Assembly: GCF_000612845.1 (NCBI RefSeq)
Contig: NZ_CCAT010000071.1
Location: forward strand, 1-36,909
DNA: 36,909 nucleotides
Source of the DNA: Clostridium ihumii AP5
Lineage (GTDB): Bacteria > Bacillota > Clostridia > Clostridiales > Clostridiaceae
Direction of reading: 5' to 3'
A program made the position numbers and the translations under genes. The notes under the pieces were generated by a model, which ran no database searches, had not been told where the DNA came from, and saw only the letters and a list, made by a program, of their open reading frames with translations. Positions 10,101 to 19,427 of the stretch are shown here, piece after piece (within the stretch, counting starts at the first letter, position 1; every line of letters starts with the position of its first letter).

Positions 10101-10445
10101 ATGAAGTTAGAAAGAATACGAAAAAATCCTGAGTTTAGAATAGTGTATAGAAGAGGAAAATCTTACTCTAATTCTTCATTAGTATTATATGTTTTCAGAA
10201 ATTACAGAAATAATAATATTAATAGAATAGGAATATCAGTTAGCAAAAAAGTTGGGAAAAGTGTTGTTAGAAGTAGAGTGAAGAGGCTTATAAATGAAAG
10301 CTATAGATTAAACAAAAACTTGATAAAAAAGCAGGGGTATGATTTTATATTTGTTGCTAGAACTGCTTCCAAAGATAAGAGTTATAAAGAAATTGAAAAT
10401 TCCTTAAAGGATTTATTTAGAAAAAGCGGGTTAATGAATGATTAA
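10101..10445 (+). CDS. rnpA: Ribonuclease P protein component
   Basis: Protein subunit of RNase P, which with the catalytic RNA trims the 5' leader of tRNA precursors. With the ATG at 10101 it has 114 residues. The RNR motif region reads [21 protein letters not shown] (about residues 50-70), the family hallmark. A TTG nine codons upstream is in frame, but AAGGAG sits 9 bp before the ATG and the protein begins MKLERIRKN like its relatives. It overlaps yidD by 8 bp, indicating coupled translation. Confidence 0.96.
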   Translation: MKLERIRKNPEFRIVYRRGKSYSNSSLVLYVFRNYRNNNINRIGISVSKKVGKSVVRSRVKRLINESYRLNKNLIKKQGYDFIFVARTASKDKSYKEIENSLKDLFRKSGLMND

Positions 10446-10650
10446 AAACTTTTTAATTTACTTAATTAACTTATATAGAAAATATATATCACCTTTAAAG
10501 GCACCGTGTTGCCGTTTTGTTCCTACTTGTTCTCAATATGCTATAGAAGCTATTGAAAAGTATGGAGCAATTAAAGGCGGATATATGGCAATGAAGAGAA
10601 TACTAAGGTGTAATCCATTCTGTAAGGGTGGATATGATCCTGTAAAATAA
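10438..10650 (+). CDS. yidD: Membrane protein insertion efficiency factor YidD
   Basis: A 70-residue protein with the family core [20 protein letters not shown] and ending in [16 protein letters not shown]. The conserved cysteines ([14 protein letters not shown]) and the amphipathic N-terminal helix define the YidD/DUF37 family, which assists insertion of membrane proteins by YidC. It overlaps the end of rnpA by 8 bp and sits 32 bp before yidC, the standard order. Translation is probably coupled to rnpA, since there is only a weak ribosome binding site within the rnpA 3' end. Confidence 0.95.
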   Translation: MIKNFLIYLINLYRKYISPLKAPCCRFVPTCSQYAIEAIEKYGAIKGGYMAMKRILRCNPFCKGGYDPVK

Positions 10651-10682
10651 ATAATTTAATATAAAGTAGGAGGATTTAAACC

Positions 10683-11411
10683 TTGAAAGAAGCATTAGTT
10701 GGTATATTTGCAAATTTGTTTACTTTTATACATGGTGCAATTGAAGGTATAATAGCTAATCCAGATATATCGTATGGATTAGCAATAATTTTATTTACTA
10801 TTGTAATTAAAGTTATTTTACTACCTTTAACTATAAAGCAAACAAAATCTTCTGTTAAATTAGCAGAAGTTCAACCAAAGGCAGCTGAATTACAAGCAAA
10901 ATACAAAAATGATCCTCAAAGAGGACAGCAAGAACTTTTAAAATTATATAAAGAAGAAAATGTAAATCCTATGAGTGGTTGCTTACCATTAATTATTCAA
11001 TATCCAATACTTATAGCATTATTTTATGCTGTTAATAAATTTGATTACCACGGAGCAGGATTTTTATGGTTACCAAGCTTAACTGCAGCAGACCCAATAT
11101 TTATACTTCCTATAGTATCAGGGGTAAGTACTTATATATCATCTAAGTTGTTACAACCTGCACAACCACAAAATGGAGCTAGTGCTGGTCCTAACATGGG
11201 TATGATGAATATTGGTATGGCAGTAATGTTTGGATTTATGAGTATAAGAATGCCATCATCAATAGTTATTTATTGGATTGTAAATAATATAATTCAATTA
11301 ATACAAACAATGATATTAAGACCAAAGAAAAAAGTTGTAGTTGAGACTGAAACAAAAGTTACTCAAACTTCAAATAAAAATAATAACAATAAAAAGAAAA
11401 AGGGTAAATAA
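10683..11411 (+). CDS. yidC: Membrane protein insertase YidC (SpoIIIJ/OxaA type)
   Basis: Integral membrane insertase of the short Gram-positive type, 242 residues, without the periplasmic domain of proteobacterial YidC. The start is TTG at 10683, with AGGAGG 9 bp upstream. Hydrophobic segments include ISYGLAIILFTIVIKVILLP (about 29-48), the PLIIQYPILIALFYAV stretch, and two pairs nearer the C-terminus. The positively charged groove residue appears to be Lys43 rather than Arg. No lipobox is seen. The C-terminus is lysine-rich (NNNKKKKGK), as expected for ribosome contact. In Bacillus the SpoIIIJ form is required for sporulation. Confidence 0.95.
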   Translation: MKEALVGIFANLFTFIHGAIEGIIANPDISYGLAIILFTIVIKVILLPLTIKQTKSSVKLAEVQPKAAELQAKYKNDPQRGQQELLKLYKEENVNPMSGCLPLIIQYPILIALFYAVNKFDYHGAGFLWLPSLTAADPIFILPIVSGVSTYISSKLLQPAQPQNGASAGPNMGMMNIGMAVMFGFMSIRMPSSIVIYWIVNNIIQLIQTMILRPKKKVVVETETKVTQTSNKNNNNKKKKGK

Positions 11412-11450
11412 ATTTAAGCCTAGAAATATTGGAAAGGCGGTGTCATAGGG

Positions 11451-12077
11451 ATGAAATGTATAGAAATGAGTGGGAAAACAAAAGAAGATGCTATAAATAA
11501 AGCACTTGAGGAACTACAAACTACTGAAGATAAGGTTCTAATAGAAGTTTTAGAAGAAGGTAGTAAAGGATTCTTAAATATAATAGGGGTAAAGCCAGCA
11601 AGAGTTAAAGTAACATTAAAAAAAGATAGAGCAGAAGAAGCTAAAAATTTCTTAAGAAAAATTTTAAATTCTATGGACATAAAAGCTGAAATTAGAGTTA
11701 AGCTACAAGGTAGCGATATGAACATAAATTTAATTGGACCTAATATGGGAATATTAATTGGGTATAGAGGAGAAACATTAGATTCACTGCAATATTTAGT
11801 AAGTCTTGTAGTAAATAAGGATCATGATGAAGAGTATATTAGAGTCATACTTGATACAGAGAATTATAGACATAATAGACAAGAAACTTTGAAAAGATTA
11901 GCTGAAAAAATGGCATCTAAAGTAAAAGCTACAGGTAAAACTATAAAATTAGAACCTATGAACCCATATGAGAGAAGAGTTATACACGCAGCACTTCAAA
12001 ATGACGATATGATAAAAACATATAGTGAGGGTGAAGAGCCAAGAAGAAAAGTTGTTATTGAGTTAAAGAAAGCCTAA
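11451..12077 (+). CDS. jag: Jag (KhpB-like) RNA-binding protein
   Basis: A 208-residue protein of three modules: a Jag N-terminal domain (about 1-55, SGKTKEDAINKALEEL...GFLNIIG), a KH domain with the GYRG loop at 104-107 in GPNMGILIGYRGETLDS, and an R3H domain around ERRVIHAAL (174-181). Jag/KhpB binds RNA and in streptococci influences cell elongation. It is encoded after yidC in most Firmicutes. The ribosome binding site is AAGGCGGTG about 8 bp before ATG 11451. Its stop codon lies in the loop of the terminator that closes this operon. Confidence 0.95.
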   Translation: MKCIEMSGKTKEDAINKALEELQTTEDKVLIEVLEEGSKGFLNIIGVKPARVKVTLKKDRAEEAKNFLRKILNSMDIKAEIRVKLQGSDMNINLIGPNMGILIGYRGETLDSLQYLVSLVVNKDHDEEYIRVILDTENYRHNRQETLKRLAEKMASKVKATGKTIKLEPMNPYERRVIHAALQNDDMIKTYSEGEEPRRKVVIELKKA

Positions 12078-12094
12078 AAAGGCTTTCTTTTTAT
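12065..12094 (+). terminator. Rho-independent terminator after jag
   Basis: AAAGAAAGCC (12065-12074) pairs perfectly with GGCTTTCTTT (12081-12090) across TAAAAA, followed by more T. The jag stop codon (12075-12077) is in the loop, so the final jag codons form the stem. Confidence 0.9.
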
Positions 12095-12559
12095 TATATA
12101 TTGCAAATATAAGAATTTGTTTTAAAATAGATAAATATTCCTTTAAATTGGGTATAATTTACTTTATATACAGTATTAATCATATATTTTTATATAAATG
12201 TAAAAATTAATGTTAAATTTTAATGTTTTTTTTATAAAAATTTATGTGGTATAATTTAATCTTAATATGACAAAAATTTTTTATATATAAAATTTAAGTA
12301 GATATATATACTAAACTTGAAAATAGCATTAAAAACTATGTAAAATAATGATGATAATACTATAAAGTTTTATATTGTTGATATAAAAAAGGTGTATTAT
12401 TAAATAGATAAAATACGTTTAAAGTGAGTTAAGCGAAAATATAAAAATTAATCTTAGCCCTGTAGATAAATAGTATATTTTTAATACAGGGATTTCTAAT
12501 GTGAGAATGATACAATATTACTAAATATATTGTATTCAGGTTCTATGGAGGAGAAAAAT
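12095..12559 (+). other. Long gene-free leader upstream of mnmE
   Basis: About 465 bp with no credible coding frame. It contains an extended -10 (TGGTATAAT, 12247-12255) that could start a long 5' leader. It also has an inverted repeat CCCTGTA/TACAGGG (12458-12464 and 12485-12491), and a second one, TACAATAT/ATATTGTA (12511-12518 and 12527-12534), ending 12 bp before the mnmE ribosome binding site. I recognise no riboswitch class. No tRNA is visible. Confidence 0.55.
12247..12255 (+). promoter_or_regulatory. Possible extended -10 promoter for mnmE-mnmG-rsmG
   Basis: TGG followed by a perfect TATAAT (12250-12255) forms an extended -10. The region 17 bp upstream is T-rich with no good -35. If used, the mnmE transcript would have a leader of roughly 300 bases. 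Confidence 0.35.
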
Positions 12560-13936
12560 ATGAATGAATTTGATACAATTGTAGCCGTAGCTACTAGTGT
12601 TGGAGAAGGCGGAATATCAATACTAAGAGTTTCAGGTGACAAGGCATTAAAAGTAGTAAGTTCTATATTTAAAGGAAAAAATGATAGAACTTTAGAAGAT
12701 ATAAAATCTTATACTATGAGATATGGACATATCATTGATGAAAATAATAATTACATAGATGAAGTAATAGTAAGCTTCATGAAGGGACCTAGAAGTTTTA
12801 CAGCAGAGGATGTTGTAGAAATAAATTGTCATGGTGGAGTTATAGCTACCAATAGAGTATTAGAGGCTGTTGTAAAGGCTGGTGCAAGAATTGCAGAACC
12901 AGGTGAATTTACTAAAAGAGCATTTTTAAATGGAAGAATAGATTTAAGTCAAGCGGAAGCCGTAATAGATATAATTAATGCGAAAACAGAATTAAGCATG
13001 AAATCTGCACTTATGCAAAGTGAAGGACATATATCAAAAAATATAATAGCTCTTAGAGAAGAATTGATACAAATAATAGCACATATTGAAGCAACTGTAG
13101 ACTATCCAGAGGATGATTTAGAGGAAGTAACAGCTGATGGAGCTATAGAAGATTTAAAGAAAATAAATGAAAAAGTAGAATATTTACTTTCAACAGCTAA
13201 CGAAGGAAAAATATTAAGAGATGGTATAAATACAGTAATAGTTGGAAAACCAAACGTAGGAAAGTCATCTTTACTAAATTCATTAACAAAAGAAAATAGA
13301 GCTATTGTTACTGACATACCAGGAACAACTAGGGATGTAATAGAAGAATATATAAACATTTCAGGAGTACCAGTTAAGATAATAGATACAGCTGGAATAA
13401 GGGAAACTGAGGATGTAGTTGAAAAAATAGGTGTTGAAAAATCAAAACAAAAAATAAATGAGGCAGATTTAGTTATATTAATATTAGATAGAAGCAAGGA
13501 ACTTGATGAGGAAGATAAAGAAATAATAGATTATATAAAGGACAAAAAATGTATTGTGCTTTTAAATAAAATAGATTTAGAAAGTAAAATAGATAAAGAA
13601 AAATTAAATATAGCTGATAATAAATACATATTAGAAATTTCAACAAAAACTGGAGAAAATGTAGCTAGTTTAAAACAATGCATAAAAGAAATGTTCTTTA
13701 AAGGGGAAGTTAATAGTGAGGAAGTTATAATAACTAATACTAGACACAAAGAGGCTCTTTTAAGAACTAAAGAAAATATAGAAAATGCAATAGAAATTTT
13801 AGAAAATGTTTCAGCAATAGATTTAGCATCAATTGATATAAGAAATGCATGGACTAATTTAGGAAAAATAACAGGAAGTACATTAGAGGAAGATATCATA
13901 GATAAAATATTTTCTGAGTTTTGTTTAGGAAAGTAG
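12560..13936 (+). CDS. mnmE: tRNA modification GTPase MnmE
   Basis: K+-dependent GTPase that, with MnmG, adds the cmnm5 group to U34 of certain tRNAs. With the ATG at 12560 it has 458 residues. The N-terminal formyl-THF-binding domain begins [20 protein letters not shown]. The G domain has Walker A GKPNVGKS (229-236), the TTRD switch (256-259), DTAG (276-279) and NKID. The C-terminal CLGK supplies the conserved cysteine (Cys455). An upstream in-frame start at 12530 is rejected because GGAGG (12547-12551) fits the ATG at 12560. mnmG follows after 8 bp. Confidence 0.97.
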   Translation: MNEFDTIVAVATSVGEGGISILRVSGDKALKVVSSIFKGKNDRTLEDIKSYTMRYGHIIDENNNYIDEVIVSFMKGPRSFTAEDVVEINCHGGVIATNRVLEAVVKAGARIAEPGEFTKRAFLNGRIDLSQAEAVIDIINAKTELSMKSALMQSEGHISKNIIALREELIQIIAHIEATVDYPEDDLEEVTADGAIEDLKKINEKVEYLLSTANEGKILRDGINTVIVGKPNVGKSSLLNSLTKENRAIVTDIPGTTRDVIEEYINISGVPVKIIDTAGIRETEDVVEKIGVEKSKQKINEADLVILILDRSKELDEEDKEIIDYIKDKKCIVLLNKIDLESKIDKEKLNIADNKYILEISTKTGENVASLKQCIKEMFFKGEVNSEEVIITNTRHKEALLRTKENIENAIEILENVSAIDLASIDIRNAWTNLGKITGSTLEEDIIDKIFSEFCLGK

Positions 13937-13944
13937 GTGGAATT

Positions 13945-15834
13945 ATGCAATATTTAGGTGGAGATTTTGATATTATAGTAATAGGAGCAGGGCATGCAGG
14001 ATGTGAAGCGGCACTTGCATCTGCAAGAATGGGTTGTAAAACATTAATGTGTACAATGAATTTAGATAGTATTGCATTTATGGCATGTAATCCTAATATA
14101 GGAGGTACAGCTAAAGGTCATTTAGTTAAGGAAATAGATGCACTAGGTGGTGAAATGGGTGTTAACATAGATCATACATATATACAATCTAGAATGCTTA
14201 ATACATCCAAAGGACCAGCAGTTCATTCTTTAAGAGTTCAGGCAGACAAAAATAGATATGCAGAAAGAATGAAAAGTGTATTAGAAAAACAAGAAAATTT
14301 ATGGCTAAAACAATTAGAAGTTGTTAGTATAGATGTAGAAGATGGAAAAGTTAAAGGCATTCTTACAAAATTTGGGGCTTATTTTACTTGTAAAGCAGTA
14401 ATAATGACAACAGGAACTTATTTAAAATCAACTGTTATAGTTGGAGATATGACTTCAAATGAAGGTCCAAGTGGGTTCTTACCATCAAATCACTTATCTG
14501 ACTGTTTAAAGAAATTAAATATATCCCTAAGAAGATTTAAAACAGGAACTCCTGCTAGAGTAAATAAAAGATCTATAGATTTTAGTAAGATGGAAGAACA
14601 AAAGGGCGACGAAGAAATAGTTCCATTTTCATTTATTAGTGAAAATGTAGATAGAGATCAAGTGTCATGTTATTTAACATACACCAATAATGATACACAT
14701 GAAGTAATTAGAGAAAATATAAATAGATCACCACTTTATAATGGTTCTATTAAAAGCACAGGTCCAAGATATTGTCCATCAATAGAAGATAAAGTTATGA
14801 GATTTGAAGATAAAGAAAGACATCAAATTTTCGTAGAACCAGAAGGTGAAGGAACAGATGAAATGTATATCCAAGGAATGAGTAGTTCACTTCCAGAAGA
14901 TGTACAATTAAAAATGTTAAGAACAGTACCAGGTCTTGAAAATGCTGAGATGATGAGAACAGCATATGCAATAGAATATGATTGTATAGATCCAACACAA
15001 TTAAAATTATCATTAGAATTTAAAAATATAGATGGAATGTTCTCAGCAGGCCAGATAAATGGAAGTTCAGGCTATGAAGAGGCAGCATCACAAGGTATTG
15101 TAGCTGGAATAAATGCAGCATTAAAAATAAAGGATAGAGAGCCTTTAATATTAAAAAGATCAGATGCGTATATAGGTGTTTTAATTGATGATTTAGTTAC
15201 AAAAGGTACTAATGAACCGTATAGAATGATGACATCTCGTTCAGAATATAGACTACTTTTAAGACAAGATAATGCAGATTTAAGACTTACTGAAATAGGT
15301 CATGAAGTAGGTTTAGTTACTGAAGAGAGATATAATAAATTTATGAATAAAAAACAAAGCATAGATAATGAATTAGAAAGAGTTAAGAATCTACAAATAA
15401 CAAATAAAAGAGAAGTAATTGAATTTTTAGAGAGTAAAAATTCAGCTCCACTAAAAAAACCAATAAGCTTATATGAATTAATAAAAAGATCAGAATTAGA
15501 CTATTATATTGTAGAAGGTTTAGATCCTGATAGGGTAAAATTACCTTATGAAGTAACTGAGCAAGTAAATATTATGTCTAAATATGAAGGATATATAGAA
15601 AAACAATTAGAACAAATAGCACAATTTAAGAAATTTGAAAACAAAATTTTAAGTGAAGATATTAATTATGATGAAATTAAGGGGCTACGCATAGAAGCTA
15701 TGCAAAAATTAAAACAAATAAAACCTACTAACATAGGTCAAGCTTCTAGAATATCAGGTGTATCTCCAGCGGATATATCAGTATTAATGATTTATTTAGA
15801 ACAAAAAAATAGAAATTTAAAACAAGAACAATAA
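13945..15834 (+). CDS. mnmG: tRNA uridine-5-carboxymethylaminomethyl modification enzyme MnmG
   Basis: FAD- and NADH-dependent partner of MnmE (formerly GidA), 629 residues. The FAD-binding Rossmann motif GAGHAGC is at 14-20. The CNPNIGG motif and the C-terminal [19 protein letters not shown] region are family hallmarks. The ATG at 13945 is preceded by AGGTGG; the frame can be opened eight codons earlier at a TTG inside mnmE, but that form lacks a ribosome binding site. It is the second gene of mnmE-mnmG-rsmG and lies 8 bp after mnmE. Confidence 0.97.
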   Translation: MQYLGGDFDIIVIGAGHAGCEAALASARMGCKTLMCTMNLDSIAFMACNPNIGGTAKGHLVKEIDALGGEMGVNIDHTYIQSRMLNTSKGPAVHSLRVQADKNRYAERMKSVLEKQENLWLKQLEVVSIDVEDGKVKGILTKFGAYFTCKAVIMTTGTYLKSTVIVGDMTSNEGPSGFLPSNHLSDCLKKLNISLRRFKTGTPARVNKRSIDFSKMEEQKGDEEIVPFSFISENVDRDQVSCYLTYTNNDTHEVIRENINRSPLYNGSIKSTGPRYCPSIEDKVMRFEDKERHQIFVEPEGEGTDEMYIQGMSSSLPEDVQLKMLRTVPGLENAEMMRTAYAIEYDCIDPTQLKLSLEFKNIDGMFSAGQINGSSGYEEAASQGIVAGINAALKIKDREPLILKRSDAYIGVLIDDLVTKGTNEPYRMMTSRSEYRLLLRQDNADLRLTEIGHEVGLVTEERYNKFMNKKQSIDNELERVKNLQITNKREVIEFLESKNSAPLKKPISLYELIKRSELDYYIVEGLDPDRVKLPYEVTEQVNIMSKYEGYIEKQLEQIAQFKKFENKILSEDINYDEIKGLRIEAMQKLKQIKPTNIGQASRISGVSPADISVLMIYLEQKNRNLKQEQ

Positions 15835-15888
15835 AATTGTAAAGTTGATTATTTGATTAAATCATATTATTAAATTTTGGAGGAAAAT

Positions 15889-16608
15889 ATGAAATATTAT
15901 GATATGTTAGAAAATGCTAGCCTAAATGAAGGTTTAAATTTCAACGAAGATATGTATAATAAATTTATAAAGTATAAAGAATTAATTCAAGAATGGAATG
16001 AAAAGATAAATCTTACAGCAATTACAGAAGATGAAGAAGTAATAAAGAAACATTTTATAGATTCATTAAAAGTATACAAAATTAATGAATTAAAGAATTG
16101 CAAAAACATAATAGACATAGGAACTGGAGCTGGATTCCCAGGAATACCTATGAAAATAGTAAATCCTGATTGTAATTTTGTATTATTAGATTCTTTAAAT
16201 AAAAGAATAAATTTTTTAAATGAAGTAATTTCAAATTTAAATTTAGAAAATATAAGAACAATACACGGAAGAGCAGAAGACTTTGCACAAGATAATGAAT
16301 ACAGAGAAAGATTTGATGGTGTAGTATCAAGAGCAGTAGCAAATTTAACTGTATTAAGTGAATTTTGTATACCATATTTAAAGGTAGGAGGATATTTTGT
16401 TGCGTTAAAAGGACCTGCTATAGATGAAGAATTAGATGAGGCTAAAAAGGCTATTGGTATATTAGGTGCAAAAATAATACGTATAGAAGATGTAGAAATC
16501 GAGGGTAGTGATTTAAAACATAATCTAGTAGTAATAAAGAAAATTAAACAAACTCCTAAAAAATATCCAAGAAAAGCTGGAATGGTAACAAAAAATCCAT
16601 TAAAATAA
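15889..16608 (+). CDS. rsmG: 16S rRNA (guanine-N7)-methyltransferase RsmG
   Basis: SAM-dependent enzyme (formerly GidB) that methylates G527 of 16S rRNA; 239 residues. The SAM-binding motif [14 protein letters not shown] has GTGAGFPG at 78-85. The segment [12 protein letters not shown] is the conserved catalytic-fold strand. The start is ATG 15889 with GGAGG at 15879-15883; an in-frame TTG at 15877 is part of that ribosome binding site and is rejected. It follows mnmG by 54 bp and precedes noc, the usual clostridial order. Confidence 0.96.
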   Translation: MKYYDMLENASLNEGLNFNEDMYNKFIKYKELIQEWNEKINLTAITEDEEVIKKHFIDSLKVYKINELKNCKNIIDIGTGAGFPGIPMKIVNPDCNFVLLDSLNKRINFLNEVISNLNLENIRTIHGRAEDFAQDNEYRERFDGVVSRAVANLTVLSEFCIPYLKVGGYFVALKGPAIDEELDEAKKAIGILGAKIIRIEDVEIEGSDLKHNLVVIKKIKQTPKKYPRKAGMVTKNPLK

Positions 16609-16687
16609 TTGTAAAAATATGGTACAATATAATAGAGCTTTTATTAAACTATAAAATTATAAAACTAATAAAGGGATGGGTTTATTT

Positions 16688-17470
16688 ATGGAAAAGAATA
16701 TAATATACATTTCTACAGAATTAATTTTACCTAATAAATATCAACCAAGACAAATATTTAATGAGGACGCTATAGATGAATTATCAGAGTCAATAAAAAG
16801 TTATGGAATAATTCAACCACTTACAGTAAGAAAAATGGTGGGTAGTGATCAATATGAATTGATAGCAGGTGAAAGAAGATTAAGAGCAGCTAAAAAAGCT
16901 GGTTTTAAAGAAGTACCAGCAATAATAGTAGAAATAAATGATAGAGACTCTGCAGCAATAGCACTTTTAGAAAATTTACAAAGAGAAGACTTGAATTTTT
17001 TTGAAGAAGCTTTAGCATATCATAATTTAATAAAAGAACATAATTATACTCAAGATCAGTTGGCAAAAGCTATAGGAAAAAAGCAATCAACTATAGCAAA
17101 TAAACTGAGAATACTTAAATTAGATAAAGAAATTATAAATTTAATAATAGAGCATAAATTGACAGAAAGACATGCTAGGGCACTACTTAAAATACCTACA
17201 CTAGAATTACAGGAAAAGGTATTAAAAGAAGTAATTGAAAAAGGTTTAAATGTAAGTAAGACAGAACAATTGATAGACAGAGAATTATTAAAATTGTCTC
17301 AAGAAGAAATTGCAGCAGATGGTAAAAAGAGAATTAAAGGAGTATTTAATCCTAAAATTTATGTAAATACAATTAAACAAGTATTTGATAAGTATGGAAT
17401 AAATGCTAATTATAAATCCAAAGAATTAGATGACTCTATTCAAGTTACTATAACCATAAAGAAAAAGTAA
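16688..17470 (+). CDS. noc: Nucleoid occlusion protein Noc (ParB paralogue)
   Basis: A 260-residue ParB/Noc CTPase-clamp protein. The CTP-binding region contains GERRLRAAKKAG (61-72) and ENLQRED (95-101). The HTH lies around TQDQLAKAIGKKQSTIANKL (121-140). Residues Gln133, Lys139 and Arg161 match the published Noc-type specificity positions (Q, K, R), whereas the ParB encoded downstream has Arg and Gly at two of them. The N-terminus goes straight into the ParB fold and lacks the membrane-targeting amphipathic helix of B. subtilis Noc. ATG 16688 is preferred over ATG 16676 because AAAGGG at 16670-16675 abuts the latter; an in-frame stop at 16652 limits any extension. Confidence 0.92.
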   Translation: MEKNIIYISTELILPNKYQPRQIFNEDAIDELSESIKSYGIIQPLTVRKMVGSDQYELIAGERRLRAAKKAGFKEVPAIIVEINDRDSAAIALLENLQREDLNFFEEALAYHNLIKEHNYTQDQLAKAIGKKQSTIANKLRILKLDKEIINLIIEHKLTERHARALLKIPTLELQEKVLKEVIEKGLNVSKTEQLIDRELLKLSQEEIAADGKKRIKGVFNPKIYVNTIKQVFDKYGINANYKSKELDDSIQVTITIKKK

Positions 17471-17479
17471 TATTTATAA

Positions 17480-17495
17480 TGTTTCACGTGAAACA
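17480..17495. promoter_or_regulatory. parS: parS site 1 (perfect)
   Basis: TGTTTCACGTGAAACA is the exact 16-bp ParB-binding palindrome. It lies 10 bp after the noc stop. Its last five bases (AAACA) are also the first bases of the noc terminator stem. Confidence 0.97.
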
Positions 17496-17525
17496 AAGGC
17501 TAATTTTATAGCCTTTGTTTTTTTA
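17491..17525 (+). terminator. Rho-independent terminator after noc, sharing bases with parS 1
   Basis: AAACAAAGGCTA (17491-17502) pairs perfectly with TAGCCTTTGTTT (17509-17520) over a 6-base loop, followed by TTTTA. The left arm begins inside parS site 1. It ends the mnmE-mnmG-rsmG-noc transcript. Confidence 0.9.
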
Positions 17526-17753
17526 TAAATAAATTTCAAAAATAAGCTTTTATTAATGAAAATATAAATATATAATAAATGTATAAGAATATTTTCTTAC
17601 GTATAAATTTAGTAAAATAATATATTAAATTGGTAATATATTATTATTTTTTATTTATTATAGTTAAATATGTTTAATTATTTTACTTAAAAATTATTAA
17701 AGAGAATATATAGTGTGCATTAAATAGAACAAAATAAATTGGGGGTATTAACA

Positions 17754-18524
17754 ATGAAAACTATATGTGTATTCAACCAAAAGGGTGGTGTAGGTAAAAC
17801 AACAATCAATATAAATTTATGTGCTTACTTAGCTATGAATGGATACAAAATTTTAGCTATAGATATAGACCCACAAGGAAATACTACAAGTGGATTAGGA
17901 ATAGATAAAAGAAAATTAGAATATTCAACATATGATGTGCTAGTTTCAGATGTAGAGTTAAAAGATGTAATAAAAAAATCAGATTTAGTAGAAAACTTTT
18001 ATGTGGCTCCATCAACTATGGAATTATCTGGTGCAGAAGTTGAATTAATTAATAGGAATAATAGAGAATTTATATTAAAAAATAAAATAGAAAGCCTAAA
18101 AGATGAATTTGATTTTGTTTTTATAGATTGTCCACCTTCTTTAGGATTATTAACTATAAATGCGCTAACAGCATCAAATAGCGTGTTAATACCTATTCAA
18201 TGTGAATTTTATGCATTAGAAGGAGTAAGTCAGTTAATTAATACTTACGAACTTATTAAAAAGTCTTTAAATAAAACTATAGAAATAGAAGGCGTTATTT
18301 TAAATATGTATGATGCAAGAACTAAACTTAGCAATGAAGTAATGTTTGAAGTAAGAAAGTTCTTTGAAAAAAAAGTATTTGATACAGTAATTCCAAGAAA
18401 TATAAGATTAGCAGAATCACCAAGTTTTGGATTACCTATAGTTTTATATGATGATAAATGTAAAGGAGCAGAAGCTTTTACTAAATTATGTGAAGAGTTT
18501 CTAGCAAGACAAAGGAGGGAATAA
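17754..18524 (+). CDS. parA: Chromosome-partitioning ATPase ParA (Soj)
   Basis: Deviant Walker A ATPase that moves ParB-parS complexes and modulates DnaA; 256 residues. The motif KGGVGKTT is at 10-17, with DIDPQGNTTSG after it and the FIDCPPSLG Walker B-like strand near residue 125. An upstream in-frame TTG (17739) is rejected; the ATG at 17754 has GGGGG about 8 bp upstream. About 230 bp of gene-free AT-rich DNA separates it from the noc terminator, so it has its own unidentified promoter. parB follows after 2 bp. Confidence 0.97.
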   Translation: MKTICVFNQKGGVGKTTININLCAYLAMNGYKILAIDIDPQGNTTSGLGIDKRKLEYSTYDVLVSDVELKDVIKKSDLVENFYVAPSTMELSGAEVELINRNNREFILKNKIESLKDEFDFVFIDCPPSLGLLTINALTASNSVLIPIQCEFYALEGVSQLINTYELIKKSLNKTIEIEGVILNMYDARTKLSNEVMFEVRKFFEKKVFDTVIPRNIRLAESPSFGLPIVLYDDKCKGAEAFTKLCEEFLARQRRE

Positions 18525-18526
18525 TC

Positions 18527-19390
18527 TTGATAAAAAAATCTGGAGGATTAGGAAAAGGACTAAGTGCACTAATACCAAATGATAATATAGAAGAAAATAT
18601 AAATGAAAAAGAAGTAACAAGCATTTCGATCAACTTAATAAAACCAGATAAAAAGCAACCAAGAAAAAATTTTGATGAGCAAAAAATATTAGAATTATCA
18701 CAGTCTATCAAAGAACATGGAGTAATTCAGCCTATAATATTAAGAAAAGAAGAAGGTTCATATATAATAGTTGCTGGAGAAAGAAGATGGAGAGCAGCTA
18801 AAAATATTGGATTAAAAGAAATTCCAGCTATAGTAAAAGATTTAAGTACACAACAAGTTTTAGAAATATCTTTAATTGAAAATATAGTTAGAGAAGATTT
18901 AAATCCTATAGAAGAAGCAATAGCTTATAAAAAATTGATTGATGAATTTAATTTAACTCAGGAGGAAATTAGTAAAAGAATTTCTAAATCAAGAAGTTCA
19001 ATAGCTAATTGTATGAGACTTTTAAATTTAGATAATAGAGTACAAGAGTATATAATAGATAAGGTAATTTCAGAAGGACATGGAAGAGCTTTATTAGGTG
19101 TTCAAGATAAGGAATTACAATATAAATTTGCACAAGAAATTATTGATAATGATTTAAATGTAAGACAAACAGAAAAATTAATAAAAGATATAGAAAAGGA
19201 CAAAACTAAATCTAAGAAAATAGAGAAAGATAATCTTAATCCATATTATAAAGATTTAGAAGGAAGATTAGAAAATTTATTTAATACTAAGGTTCATTTA
19301 AATCAAAAAAATAAAAATAAGGGCAAAATAGAAATAGAATATTATTCAGATGATGATTTACAAAGAATTATAGAAATGTTTAATTTATAA
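18527..19390 (+). CDS. parB: Chromosome-partitioning protein ParB (Spo0J)
   Basis: CTP-dependent DNA clamp that loads at parS and spreads, recruiting condensin; 287 residues. It starts with TTG at 18527, with AAAGGAGGGA 6 bp upstream. The N-terminal KKSGGLGKGLSALIP motif is the ParA-stimulating segment. GERRWRA (84-90) and ENIVRED (118-124) form the CTP pocket. The HTH region contains SKSRSSIANCMRLL, with Arg156 and, further on, Gly184 at the positions that favour parS over the Noc site. Three parS sites flank the gene. The stop codon directly adjoins parS site 2. Confidence 0.97.
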   Translation: MIKKSGGLGKGLSALIPNDNIEENINEKEVTSISINLIKPDKKQPRKNFDEQKILELSQSIKEHGVIQPIILRKEEGSYIIVAGERRWRAAKNIGLKEIPAIVKDLSTQQVLEISLIENIVREDLNPIEEAIAYKKLIDEFNLTQEEISKRISKSRSSIANCMRLLNLDNRVQEYIIDKVISEGHGRALLGVQDKELQYKFAQEIIDNDLNVRQTEKLIKDIEKDKTKSKKIEKDNLNPYYKDLEGRLENLFNTKVHLNQKNKNKGKIEIEYYSDDDLQRIIEMFNL

Positions 19391-19406
19391 TGTTTCACGT
19401 GAAACA
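19391..19406. promoter_or_regulatory. parS: parS site 2 (perfect)
   Basis: TGTTTCACGTGAAACA begins at the first base after the parB stop codon and lies 21 bp before the next start codon. No terminator is attached to this copy, so parB and the DUF4446 gene are probably cotranscribed through it. Confidence 0.97.
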
Positions 19407-19427
19407 ATTTTAGAAAGGAAGAAAACT

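Noticed and set aside
13102-13950. Minus-strand open frames within mnmE
   Set aside because: Both are antisense to a well-supported gene and lack initiation signals.
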